Below, piece after piece: positions 11,630 to 21,269 of a stretch of 64,000 bases of DNA (the stretch's first letter is position 1; every line of letters begins with the position of its first letter). The stretch lies in assembly GCF_965638725.1 (NCBI RefSeq), contig NC_134950.1, forward strand, positions 25,882,932-25,946,931, read 5' to 3'. A program made the position numbers and the translations under genes. The notes below the pieces were generated by a model that was not told the origin of the DNA, did not search any database, and was given only the letters and a program-made list of their open reading frames with translations. The DNA comes from Aptenodytes patagonicus (lineage: Eukaryota > Chordata > Aves > Sphenisciformes > Spheniscidae).

Positions 11630-11860
11630 CGGAGAGTCGAAATAAAACTAATACTTACTGCGTAACTAACATTCATCTAAATTAACGTTACAAACATAAA
11701 CACACCTCTCCGGTGCATTTTCTGCAACGTGGCTTTCCCCAGCCCGGCTGGATGTGAGATGACTTTGCTGCTCTCGCCAAATATTTCGGTAACGGGAATA
11801 ACGATAATGACAACCTCAAATGGCCTGAGAAAAAGGCAGATCTCGAGCTGGCTGTTAGAA
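11630..11860. promoter_or_regulatory. Candidate intronic regulatory island
   Basis: An AT-rich island with CTAAATTAACGTTACAAACATAAAC-like sequence (about 11677-11702) lies in otherwise GC-rich intron. Forkhead-like (AAACATAAACA) and homeodomain-like (TAATT) words are present. There is no repeat similarity and no open frame. Composition-based inference only. Confidence 0.25.
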
Positions 11861-12149
11861 ACCCCGGATTTCACCCCAGCCGCTCCTGGGGTTTAAAGGA
11901 AAACTTGAAGAGGACAAGCCGCGATCCGTGTGTGCTCCTCACACGGAGGGAGAGGGACAGCCAGGGTGTCCCCACGCCGTCGCTGCCGCCGCTCTTTGTG
12001 TGCTGGAAAGGCGGCAGCTTCGCTGGAACAAAGGGTCCCCAAACTAGACCACCCGTCTCTCCCCGGTTTGTGGAGGCTCCGGAGGTACCGCTTTCCCTCC
12101 CCGCCCTCCGCTGCTTTTCCCACCCTCCCGACTGCGCTGGGAGCGAGCC

Positions 12150-12250
12150 AGTACTGGTTTAGGATTATGTATTCATCTGGAATTATTAGGTTACAAGAGC
12201 GAATAAATAGCGTTTATCTGATCGGATTCAAAGCTGCTTATTTGAAACAA
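12150..12250. promoter_or_regulatory. Candidate intronic regulatory island
   Basis: A short AT-rich segment contains GGATTATG, GGAATTATTAGG, GCGTTTATCTG and GGATTCAAAG words, bounded on both sides by CpG-rich DNA. K50/K57 homeodomain-like and TCF-like motifs are visible. Low confidence. Confidence 0.25.
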
Positions 12251-12259
12251 CCGGGAGCC

Positions 12260-14265
12260 CTGCCCCTTTCGGGGAGCGGAGCGGGAGCTGGCAGCTGCGC
12301 GAACCAGTGGGAGTTTTCCACCGCAGAGCCGGTGCTGCCTAAACCCGGCTCGGAGTCCCGCTTGCCCGGGGGCACATTTCTCTGCCATTCGGCCGTGTCC
12401 CCAGCGTGCCATGCCACCGAGCCGGCCGGAGCGGCCGTGCAACGCGTTCAACCTCCGCCAAGCTGGAACTTCAAAGGATGCTGCTGGGGAGCGCGTTGTA
12501 GGCGCACCCTCTGAGCAAGCCTCTGACACCCGCAGGACCGGAGCTGGCTTCCCCCCGCCCCGCCGCGTGACAGGGGTCTGCAGACCCTTTATAAACCGCT
12601 TTCGGCAGCGGGGACCCGCGGGGAATTCAGCCTCTCCCCGCTTCCCTCCCGTCTAATCCACACGCCTGGATGTCACCCTCGAGGCGGTCGAGTGCCCGCG
12701 CCGCAGCCGCCCGCCTGCGTGGGGGCTCCCGGGGGGGGGGGCGCTCTGCAACCTCCGTCCTCCGTATCCCCCCACCCCCTGGAAAGGGCTGCCCTCCCCT
12801 TCCCCGAGAGCCCGGGCGGCCGGGCAGTGCCACCCTGCTCCTGCACCCCGGCAGGGATGCGGGGGCCCCAGGGCGGGGCACCGGCCAGGAGCAGGACGGG
12901 GAGGCGGGTGGGTGGGTTTGTCTGCTCCGGAGGGACAGCGGGCTGGAGGCAGCGCTCCCCCCATCTCCACTCCATCGCGACAGGGGTGTATCAAACAGCG
13001 CGAGTGTCTCCCGTTGAAACCAAGCCTAACCCCCCAAGCAGAGAGATGGCTTAAAAGCGGAGTTGTGCCCAGGCCCGGCTCTGCCCGCACCCTAAAGCCG
13101 GGGGTGGGCCCAGGCAGGGGCAGGCGCTGGTATGGTTTCCTCGACGGTCGCTGTAGCCGTTGGAGGAAGGTGGGAGGCACCTCGGCAGGCCCGGGAGACC
13201 CGTCTGCGCCGTGTCGGATGCCCGGGCATCTGATAGATGCTGGGCGCAGGGGAAGCCAAAGGCGAGAAGGAGGAGGAGAAGGGGGAAGGGGACCTGCGCG
13301 TTCTTGCCCGAGGGATGCACATCCCCTTCAGTCTGAAGCCCTCAGTCCTGCCCGGGACCCCCTTGAAGAAGGGAAAATGGCCCCAGGGCTCTCCTGAGCT
13401 GCCGTACTCTCCTCCCGCCACACAGGCGCACCTCAGCCCCCGGCCACAAGCGTGTGAAAGGTGGAAAAACACCCCCAAACCTACAAGCAACCCATGGGCC
13501 AAATCCTGCTCCGCCCTTGCAGCGCTGCCGAGACCGCCCAGCGCCCATAGGCAGCTCCCGCTGGATTTCACTTTTCAGCTGATCGATGGAGCAGCTGTTG
13601 TCGTCACCTGAGGCTGTGACATTTTTCGGGCTGTGTGTATGTTTTTTGCAGACTCCCCCCAGGTCCCCCCGAGAAGGGTGCGCGGCCGGCCGGGCTGCCT
13701 CTCGCTCCCGGCCATGCGCTCCTCTCTGGGGAAGGAGCAGCCTCGCCACGGGGAAACCGCCGAGCCTGAAGCGGGAGGCGGGGGCAGGGATGCGGCAGGC
13801 CTGGGTCCAAATTCCCCGGGATGCGTGAAGGGACTGACCTATTTTCGCACCGCTCCGCCCGGCGCGCAGCCCCCGCGGAGGGCAGCGCGGCTAGGGCGGG
13901 GGCGGCTTCGGCCCGTGGGCTCCCGTGAACACCCCTCCCGGCGTGACACGGCCGGGAGGGTGCACGGCCATGGTCGGGGGGCCGCGGCCGTGCTCCGGCC
14001 TCCTCGCCCCGGGGGCAGGGCAAGGTGTGCGGTGCCCGGCGGGCACCCAGCTCCGCAGCCGGGGATGCCGCGTGGGTGCGCGGCGCAGCCCGGGCGGGCG
14101 GCGGGGTCTCCCACGGCGGCTCCCCGCGGGGCAGGAGGGATGCGCTCGGCTGGCTGGCAGGCTCCGCCGTGGGCTCCCGTGGCTTGCAGTGGACTCCCTG
14201 TCCACGCTCCGTCTCCCTGTTGGCGTCTGGGGGAACACGCAGCGATGCAGGGCGACTTTCGAGTA
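12260..14265. promoter_or_regulatory. Large intronic CpG-rich block
   Basis: About 2 kb of GC-rich, CpG-rich DNA that produces many overlapping long open frames on both strands (up to 224 codons). Their amino-acid make-up (Pro, Arg, Gly, Ala, Ser) follows from base composition, and none matches a family I recognise. It could be a second regulatory CpG island of GDF6. Confidence 0.45.
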
Positions 14266-14480
14266 CGCTAATCTGCACTGATTAACTGCACGTTAATCCG
14301 CATTGATTTTTACATCGCCGTGGCGCGTCTGAAGGTCTTGGTTTGCATAAATCATCCCGTTGTCCCTCCTGCCCCCCAGGAGGTTCCCCCAGACCTGTCA
14401 GGTAGAGCCGAGGTTGTGAAATACACTGATTAGGAATGGCAATGACCTTTGATATCAATAAATAACAGGGGGCTGTGTAT
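14255..14480. promoter_or_regulatory. Candidate enhancer: alternating TAATC/GATTA array plus TEAD/TCF-like sites
   Basis: TAATC lies at 14269-14273, GATTA at 14280-14284 and TAATCC at 14294-14299. TGCAC is repeated at 14274-14278 and 14287-14291. Positions 14280-14298 form a perfect 7-bp inverted repeat (GATTAAC / GTTAATC) around TGCAC. TAATCC is the core preferred by K50 homeodomains (OTX, CRX, PITX). Downstream come GATTAGG (14428-14434), GGAATG (14433-14438, TEAD-like) and CTTTGAT (14447-14453, TCF/LEF-like). The segment is about 1 kb upstream of exon 2. Enhancer function is inference. Confidence 0.4.
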
Positions 14481-14752
14481 TTCTTTAGTCTCCATTTCTA
14501 CCCCTGGAGCGGGCTGAGTTTGGAAAAGCGGCGAGGGGCTGCTGAACAGAGGCTCCAGTGACACTTTTACTATTGAAATCTACACAAGCTTTACTAGCTT
14601 CTGGGGAAACCCAGGGGCTTTGGGAATTTTTGTATTTGCTGGGTTGTAAACATTTTATTGGAAAGCAGCTCAGGGGAATCTGGTTTGCCTTCTGCGCTGC
14701 ACTTCGTACACCAATGTGTCAAAAAAGAAGTCCAGGTTTTTCTCTTGAAGAA

Positions 14753-14790
14753 GAATATATATGTGTATATGTATATATGTGTGCGTAACG
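14753..14790 (+). repeat. TATG/TGTA-type short microsatellite
   Basis: A degenerate alternating purine-pyrimidine run (ATATATATGTGTATATGTATATATGTGTG type) lies in the intron. It is short and imperfect. Confidence 0.6.
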
Positions 14791-14916
14791 TACATGAGCA
14801 CACAAACATCGTCAGTCCTGCATTGCTGGCGAGGCTGATGGGCAGAGGATGTGCGTGGAGCAGGGGCTGCCTCTGGTGCGGGAGAGCGGTCTCCTGTCTG
14901 GTGCGGGTCCTTCCAT

Positions 14917-15048
14917 ACCACCTTTTCCTTTTCCTTTTCCTTTTCCTTTTCCTTTTCCTTTTCCTTTTCCTTTTCTTCTTCCTCTTCTTCTTCTCTTCCT
15001 CCTCCTCCTCCTCCTCCCCCTTCCCCTTCTCCTCCTCCTCTCCCAGCC
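14917..15048 (+). repeat. Polypyrimidine tract with (TTTTCC)8 core
   Basis: About 130 bases are nearly all C and T on the + strand. The core is eight perfect TTTTCC hexamers at 14923-14970, then TTC/TCC-rich sequence to about 15048. It lies about 205 bp upstream of the exon 2 acceptor and is too far to be the functional polypyrimidine tract of that acceptor. Such tracts can adopt triplex structure and are often length-polymorphic. Confidence 0.9.
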
Positions 15049-15252
15049 CTCCCCCGGGCCCGGCTCGGGCCCGGCTCCCGGTGGAGCCCCTGGTCCCGGT
15101 CCGGGGGCGGCCCCGGCTGGGGGGCGGGGGTGAGGCGGGCAGGAGCGGCCCTGGCCGGGCAGCCGGCGGCCCTGCCCGCCCTTCCCCTCCTCGGAGACCT
15201 CTCGGCAGATCCCCCTGAGCGCAACTGACTGTAATTATTTTTTATCTCGCAG

Positions 15253-16118
15253 ACGATCTCTCGCCCGCTCCCTTGAGGCGGCAGCAGTATGTGTTTGATG
15301 TATCGACCCTCTCGGAGACGGAGGAGCTGGTGGGGGCCGAGCTGCGGCTCTTCCGCCGGCCCCCCCGCGGCCGCCCGCCGCCCGCCGCCCCGCTGCACAT
15401 GCAGCTCTTCCCCTGCCTCTCGCCGCGGCCGCTGGACTCCCGCGCCCTGGACCTGCGGGCGGCCCCGGCCGCCGGCTGGGAGGTCTTCGACGTGCGGCAG
15501 GGCCTGCGGGAGCAGCGGCCCTGGAAGCGGCTGTGCCTGGAGCTGCGGGCCTCGGCGGGCCGCGGGCCGCCGCGCTGGCTGGACCTGCGGGGCCTGGGCT
15601 TCGGGCGCCGGACGCGGCCGCCGCAGGAGCGGGCGCTGCTGGTGGTCTTCACCCGCGCCCGGCGGCGGAGCCTCCTCGGGGAGCTGCGCGCCGAGCTGGG
15701 CGCGCCGCCGCCGCCGGGCGCCGCCCGCCGCCCGCCGCCCCGGCGCCAGCGGCGCACCGCCTTCGCCAGCCGGCACGGCAAGCGGCACGGCAAGAAGTCC
15801 CGCCTGCGCTGCAGCAAGAAGCCGCTGCACGTCAACTTCAAGGAGCTGGGCTGGGACGACTGGATTATCGCCCCGCTGGAGTACGAGGCCCACCACTGCG
15901 AGGGGGTCTGCGACTTCCCGCTGCGCTCCCACCTGGAGCCCACGAACCACGCCATCATCCAGACCCTCATGAACTCCATGGACCCCGGCTCCACGCCGCC
16001 CAGCTGCTGCGTCCCCACCAAATTGACTCCCATCAGCATCCTCTACATCGACGCGGGCAACAACGTGGTGTACAAGCAGTACGAGGACATGGTGGTGGAG
16101 TCCTGCGGCTGCAGGTAG
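15253..16118 (+). CDS. GDF6: GDF6 (BMP13) coding exon 2: propeptide and mature ligand
   Basis: This exon encodes residues 113-400 and the TAG stop at 16116-16118. The propeptide continues with [47 protein letters not shown] and [13 protein letters not shown], all in the order seen in mammalian GDF6. RQRR at residues 277-280 is a furin-type site. The mature ligand is residues 281-400 (15756-16115, 120 aa). It begins [16 protein letters not shown] and carries the seven cystine-knot cysteines at mature positions 19, 48, 52, 84, 85, 117 and 119; Cys84 would form the interchain disulfide. The start of the mature chain and MNSMDPGST separate it from GDF7, and the basic N-terminus from GDF5. The total of 400 aa is shorter than human GDF6 (455), mostly in low-complexity propeptide linkers. 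One oddity is His at mature position 46, where human GDF6 has Tyr. The acceptor is AG at 15251-15252. Confidence 0.96.
15756..16115 (+). other. GDF6: Mature GDF6 ligand (TGF-beta domain) coding segment
   Basis: This is the furin-released C-terminal chain of 120 codons, starting after RQRR. It contains [43 protein letters not shown] and the terminal CGCR. The segment is nearly identical to mammalian GDF6 as I know that family, and shows no frameshift or stop. It acts outside the cell as a disulfide-linked dimer. Confidence 0.95.
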
Positions 16119-17126
16119 CGGGCGGGACGCCCCTCGGCGGCAGCCGGGGCTGCGTCTGGCGGAGATGCGCCGGCGGCGAGCGGGGACCGCCCGCGCCCGC
16201 CCGGAGCGTGGCTGGGGCGAAGGGGACCGGCGGGCGGCGGCCGGCGCGGAGGGGCGTGTGGCGGCGACCCCGGCGCCCGTTTTCCGCGGCAGCTGCCCGC
16301 GGCGGCAGCGGGGGCTCGGGCGGCGCCGGCCCGCGGCCGGCGAGCGGGGAAGGGCGAGCGGGCAGGGCGGGCGGCGCGGCCCCCGCCGGGTCCCTTCCCT
16401 GCTTCCCTTCCCGCCCCCGGGGTTTATCTGGCGATCTAGCCTCCTCCCTCCAAAGGTGAAGGCAATTTACCAAGTACAAAAAGAGTCGGGGGAGGGAGAG
16501 GGAGCAGGCTGATCCCTCTCTCTGAAGTTGCTCTGAAAAGGGCTGTTTCATTTCTGCCCTCTCTCTTTCACATTCCTGCAAGATTACCAGCCAGAAATAG
16601 CCTACGGCCCCCCACCCCCCCAAAGGAAAAAAAAAGAAAGAGAAAAGGAAAAAAAAAAAAAGAAAAAAAGGAATTGCTCAAGATTGTAATTACCAGTTAG
16701 GTTTTATTTTAAGACAGCAACGAAAAACTGTGAAGAGCGAAGTGTTACAGCAAGCACAACCTGGGTGGATTGGAAAGGAAACTCCTTCGGATTTCACGAA
16801 CAGTGCGAGGGTGCTATTGCCAGATCTCTAGGTAGCTCTAGCTCGGCAGCCCTCGCAACCTGCAGCAGTATTATACGCAAATGTTGTGCTGGAAAAGGCG
16901 TTTTATGTAAGATTTCTGTTTCTTTCCAACCTTTGGTCTCAGCTGTGGCTTCACCTGAGGAAAGTGCACTTCGAAGCATGCCTAGCCCTTTCTCAATGTA
17001 ACTATTATGTTCGTAGGTTCAGGCTTTTCCCCACTGATTTCTAGAATTGTTGGCTTATCTGGTTTCGCAGAGCTACAAACTGGTGGGAAAAAAAAAAAAG
17101 AGAAGAGAATAATAATATAAAATGCT

Positions 17127-17132
17127 AATAAA
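17127..17132 (+). terminator. GDF6: Candidate GDF6 polyadenylation signal AATAAA
   Basis: This canonical hexamer is about 1.0 kb after the stop codon and is followed by AT-rich DNA. Alternatives are ATTAAA near 17577 and 17997. Which one is used cannot be decided from the sequence. Confidence 0.35.
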
Positions 17133-17996
17133 AAGACTCGACCAGGAGCAATAATTTAAAATGCACATTTTGCTTTGGATGCACTGTTGTTCATATAAAA
17201 GTTGTAAATATTTGTTTATTTAAACAGACTGAAAAGTGCAAAATGGAGATGAACAACATGCATTTCTTTTTTTAATGTACAAAACATTATATGCACTCGA
17301 AATGTTATAATTTCTAATATTTTTAAAAGTTTATATTTGAGTTGTACAGAATTAAGCATTAATCAAATATTTCATCCTTACTTAACATTATCGTTTCCTT
17401 AAGATATTATTACAAGATTTAAATTCTGTGCTAATAATGGAGAAAAGAACTTTTTTTTACTGTCTACCTCACTATAATGCAAGTATTTACAACTCTAAAG
17501 TTATCTGAGGTAAATTAATATTCAGAACATTTTTACAATACACCTTTACTGGACGATACTACAACTATTACTGTATTATTAAACGTTTTTTTTTCCAAAA
17601 AGTCAGCTTGCTTTTATATGTTCTATTATTTGGTTAAGTAATTCTAAGTTCTCAAGTAAACATTGGCTTCAGTTCTAAAATGCTGCAGAGTTGAGTTGGA
17701 GCAAGTGCCACTTTAAGACATACCTGAAGCCATTCCTCCTATCTGAAGACTTCTTGTGCTCTCACAAGTTTCGTCTTTGGTATATGCCGGTGGCATAAAG
17801 CTGCATTATGTTTCTATGCATTTTATGCGATAATTACTGTAAGTGGGAGAATGCGTTAAGGGGAAAAATTCAGGCAAACATTTGTAAATCTCATCTGTAC
17901 TTGGGCACATTTATATACACTGTATGATGATGATGAGCAAAAGACAATGAATGTTTTATAAATTATATTTATTTTGATACAATGGGTAATATATTT

Positions 17997-18002
17997 ATTA
18001 AA
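17997..18002 (+). terminator. GDF6: Candidate distal polyadenylation signal ATTAAA
   Basis: This is the second most common polyadenylation hexamer. It lies at the end of the AU-rich block where composition returns to the intergenic average, which makes it a plausible distal site about 1.9 kb after the stop codon. Confidence 0.35.
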
Positions 18003-18003
18003 T

Positions 18004-21000
18004 ATTTCCTGGCTATCTCTTAGATAATGAAGAACTATTCAATCAGCAGCTGTTTTAGTACGAGAAGGATTTCCCTCCTCTCTCGCAACACTGCGTGTGG
18101 AGAAGGTGGTGCAGGCAGCGTCGGGGCTGTGAGCCCCACTCTCGGGGAAAAAAAAAAGCCTCACCTTATATGCAGAAGGGCTGAAAGAGCTGCTCACCTT
18201 GTGGAATGTGTTTGAAAACAAGGTTCTGTTCATGGAAAGTGTTTTTTTTTAACCAAATCACAAGATATGATCGCACACGTTTTTCTCTGGCCAACTTTCA
18301 CTCCCTCGGACTGGTGCTTGAACAAAGGATTGCAGAATCGGGCCCAAGTGTTTGAATAGCAGCGGCTGAGAGACCTGTGGAAGAGTCCAGCCTTAGAGTT
18401 GGTACAACTGCACGAGGAATATTTCTTTTTAGTACTTTTAGTACTTCAGTACTTTTAGTGAAACACTTTTTAGCGTTTCAAGTTCATGACTAATAGTAGA
18501 TTTGGAAATCGCAGATTTGAAAAGAGCTTTAATTTTAAAGCTGAGTTCACTGTTTGCAGCTCTCACCGGTGTGAACTTTGGTTGCTGCTCCGACCACACA
18601 GGTTCAGCCTTCTGCCATGGATCAAGCTCCCGCTCTCTTTATGAAGGAAAGCAGTGGGAAAATGATGCCCAACAGGCTGGAATATGCTCTCTGAGGAAAG
18701 ATAATCAAGATACGTAAGATGCCGTCAGCTGGAAATGAACGTGATGTGAAAATCTGAAATTTTACAAAATTCACAGATAGTGAAGGCTGAATGAATCATC
18801 TCTTTATTTTGCTGTCTAGTGAGCCAGTGAATTACCACGTGTACAGACAACGCTTCAGCTAAAAGCATACACTGAGATTTTCAATGCAATTTCCTTTCCA
18901 TGTAAAAACCAGTATCGCTTCTATTGCAAGCCCGTACATTGCACGCTTGATAGCAAGCAGTATTGTCACTGAGCTTCTCCACCTCAGACATGGCTTTGGG
19001 GAGCTTCATCAGACAAAGTTCAACTGTGGGAGGCCTAAGAAATCTCTCCTCAAAGGAAGTTCTTAAAAAGGCAACAGAGAAGATTTTGCTGTCTTGGATG
19101 TACAGTGTAGAGCAGTTTGTACCTTCTCCTACATTAGCTGAATTTTTGGTGACATCTTTAATGGCCAGAAAAGGATTGAAAGCCCTTTGTCCCAAATGTC
19201 TGGTCTGTGCTTGTTAACCTCCAAGGGAATTGAGAGGACCTGAAAAAAGGCAAATAGTCAGAATCTGCAGTATCTGCTTTGGAGACAAACTTTTTGGATT
19301 TTACTTACTGAAAGAGAGGAAACACTGGCCTTTCTGAGCATGTGCTCTGGATGCTATAGCTAATATAACATTAACTGAACCCATTTTGGCAAGTCTGTTC
19401 TTCCTAAAGATGGGATCTCTGCTCATTTCCTTTTTTAGGTCTGCAATATTCTTTTGCACAAAACTGAGAAGGAGCAGTACGGTGCTGAGAAGGAGAAGTG
19501 AAAAGATACAGCAAAGCTGATCAATGGTCTTTCCTTCCTTGCACCTCCCTTCCTCTCTCCCACCCTCCCCCCAAGAGCTAACCAGTAAACTGAACAAAAA
19601 ATACCAGTAATTATTTTTTCAGCTTTTACCACAAATACTGCAAGCCTTTGTTACAGAGAAATCCAAATATGGAAATTCAGTGGATGCGCAGCTCAGATCT
19701 CTTTGTCCTGCCAAAGTAATATGAATTTTCTTTTCCATTTCTCAACTCCCCATGCTCAAAATCATATTTAAAAAGGGGAAATGATTTCTTTTATTATGTT
19801 GCTGGCCAGAAGAGGGAGCAGAATCTGTGAAGTAGTGGGAATAGACACCAGCGGACAGAAGACAGCTGAAGTTGATCTGGCTGATGGTGTGATATGTATC
19901 AGCAGACGTTACACGATTCATCCATTGCACTTGGCTGTGTTGCTCAAACACAAGAAAACCATTGGCTCATCTTTGAAGTATAGATATGCATCGGAAGAAT
20001 TAAATTCTGAGTATTCAAATGAAAAAAATAGCATGGGGCTTAAGCCCTTACTTTGTAAGTACTGCTCCTCCTTTTTGGACCACAGACTCCCTCTTACAAT
20101 GACTTATGGGAGGGGTGTATTTTTGCAAATGGTTTTTGTGGGAAAATGCTGAAAGCCCCCCATGAACAGTAGATCTGCCCCCCATGAACAATAGACCCAG
20201 TCTTCCTCTTCACTATCTCCACGTAGATGAGAGGTCAGTCTGTTTACTGAAATGTATAAAATGCGCATGTTTATTTTTTACACCTATATGTTTAACCTCA
20301 AACCTTGGCTGAGGGACAGAGTTGATCACGTTGTCTGAAACATCTTCCTTCATAACCTCTTAATCTTTGCTTCAGAAGCACCTCTGAAGCTTTGAGGAAG
20401 TCGAGTGACTGAACTTCACCCTTGTCGATCATTCAGAGGCTGAGCAGCAGGACAGCAGATTTCAATAGCGTGTAATTTGTTCTCTCACATAGCGGCCATG
20501 TGCTGTAAAGGAGTATACTCCCCTAGAGCAGGGTCCTCTTGTCAGCGTCCAGCTATATTATACGATTAGATTTCCAAATATTTGTTCTTGTTTCTTTGCG
20601 GTGTCAGACCCATTGTAAACTGAGGATGTTCCAGCTGTTCATAATTGTGAGGGAAGACAGTCAACATATTATCCCTGCTACGCTCATCATCTGCCTATTT
20701 CTTGATGACTGCAGCCTTGAAACGTACCACTGTCTTAGTTAATATACATTACTATTTAGCGTATTGTACTGCTGGGAATGAGAAAGGGCTCTCCCAAGGT
20801 TGTAACCGGAGCTAATTTCGCATGGCTTCAGCCTGGTGCAGCGTGTGGGACCCTATATTTGCCCAGGTACTAGCATTTTGACAAAACTAGGGTTCATTTA
20901 AACTATGTCGGCCGTCAACCCTCTCTCTGGAACTGAGAAGTCTGGAATCGGACTGGGGACTTCTATCCCATAAGACCACTTTCCTACTAACAACTTTCTG

Positions 21001-21269
21001 TGCCATTTTTTAGGAAGACTCTTAGGAGAATTTCCATCCGATGGAGCATTTTTTAATCAGTGAAAAAACCATCATTTTTCAGAACGTGAGAATTTTATTA
21101 CTAGAGAAGAACAAGTGAGAAGACTCCTAGGGCACCAGTTTTTCAACTGGGTGGGCAGGAAAGACCTCAGGTGAATAAAAAACCTGGAGGTCTGGTTGAC
21201 AACTCATTTCTAGAGTGGAAGTGGGAAATTGCAGGAGGGCCATAGAAGAACAAAAGGGATAACGTAAGG
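18004..21269. other. Intergenic, no gene seen
   Basis: No gene or interspersed repeat is recognised. Small local repeats are visible. A TTTTAGTACTTTTAGTACTTCAG-type triplicate of the AGTACTT word lies at about 18428-18462, and a 22-bp tandem duplication at 20155-20198. Open frames are at most 123 codons with no known domain. Confidence 0.5.
20155..20198 (+). repeat. 22-bp tandem duplication, 2 copies
   Basis: Two adjacent 22-bp units begin GCCCCCCATGAACA and differ by a few bases (AGTAGATCT versus ATAGACCC ends). This is a simple local duplication with no known family. Confidence 0.8.

Larger units (their letters stand above)
5270..15252 (+). other. GDF6: GDF6 intron 1 (about 10 kb)
   Basis: The intron begins with a consensus donor GTAAGT (5270-5275) and ends with TTATCTCGCAG (AG at 15251-15252). 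A good branch-point candidate is CTGAC at 15225-15229 (A at 15228), 24 nt before the intron end, followed by a T-rich tract. It interrupts the codon for Asp113 after its first base, the same place relative to the protein (FVDRG.DDLS) as in mammalian GDF6, whose coding sequence also has two exons. The interior alternates CpG-rich blocks with AT-richer islands, listed separately. Many long open frames on both strands result from stop-poor GC-rich sequence; I see no nested gene. Confidence 0.93.
15040..16440. promoter_or_regulatory. CpG island spanning GDF6 exon 2
   Basis: GC and CpG density are extreme across the end of the intron, all of exon 2 and the first 300 bp of the 3' UTR. The third codon positions of exon 2 are almost all G or C. 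This explains the 426-codon antisense open frame (14670-15950) and other out-of-frame open frames here. Confidence 0.65.
16119..18003 (+). other. GDF6: Probable GDF6 3' UTR (end uncertain)
   Basis: After the stop codon, about 320 bp of GC-rich sequence gives way at about 16.64 kb to A-rich and then AU-rich DNA with many ATTTA, TTTATTT and TGTAAATA words. These are typical of regulated vertebrate 3' UTRs (AU-rich and Pumilio-like elements, e.g. TGTAAATA near 17203). Candidate polyadenylation signals are AATAAA at 17127-17132 and ATTAAA at about 17577 and 17997-18002. No open frame of note is present. The true end needs transcript data. Confidence 0.55.

Noticed and set aside
12653..14278. Cluster of long open frames on both strands in the intron
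   Set aside because: All overlap CpG-rich sequence, compete with each other in several frames and are Pro/Arg/Gly/Ser-rich; none resembles a protein family I know.
14670..15950. 426-codon minus-strand open frame antisense to GDF6 exon 2
   Set aside because: It is the complement of very GC-rich coding sequence and of the pyrimidine tract; its Glu/Lys and Arg/Gly/Pro runs follow from composition and no domain is recognisable.
4933..16118. Assignment to GDF7 or GDF5 instead of GDF6
   Set aside because: The mature N-terminus ([16 protein letters not shown]), MNSMDPGST and the propeptide blocks fit GDF6. GDF7 has a Gly-rich mature start and different residues in the CCVP region, and GDF5 has a different, longer propeptide.
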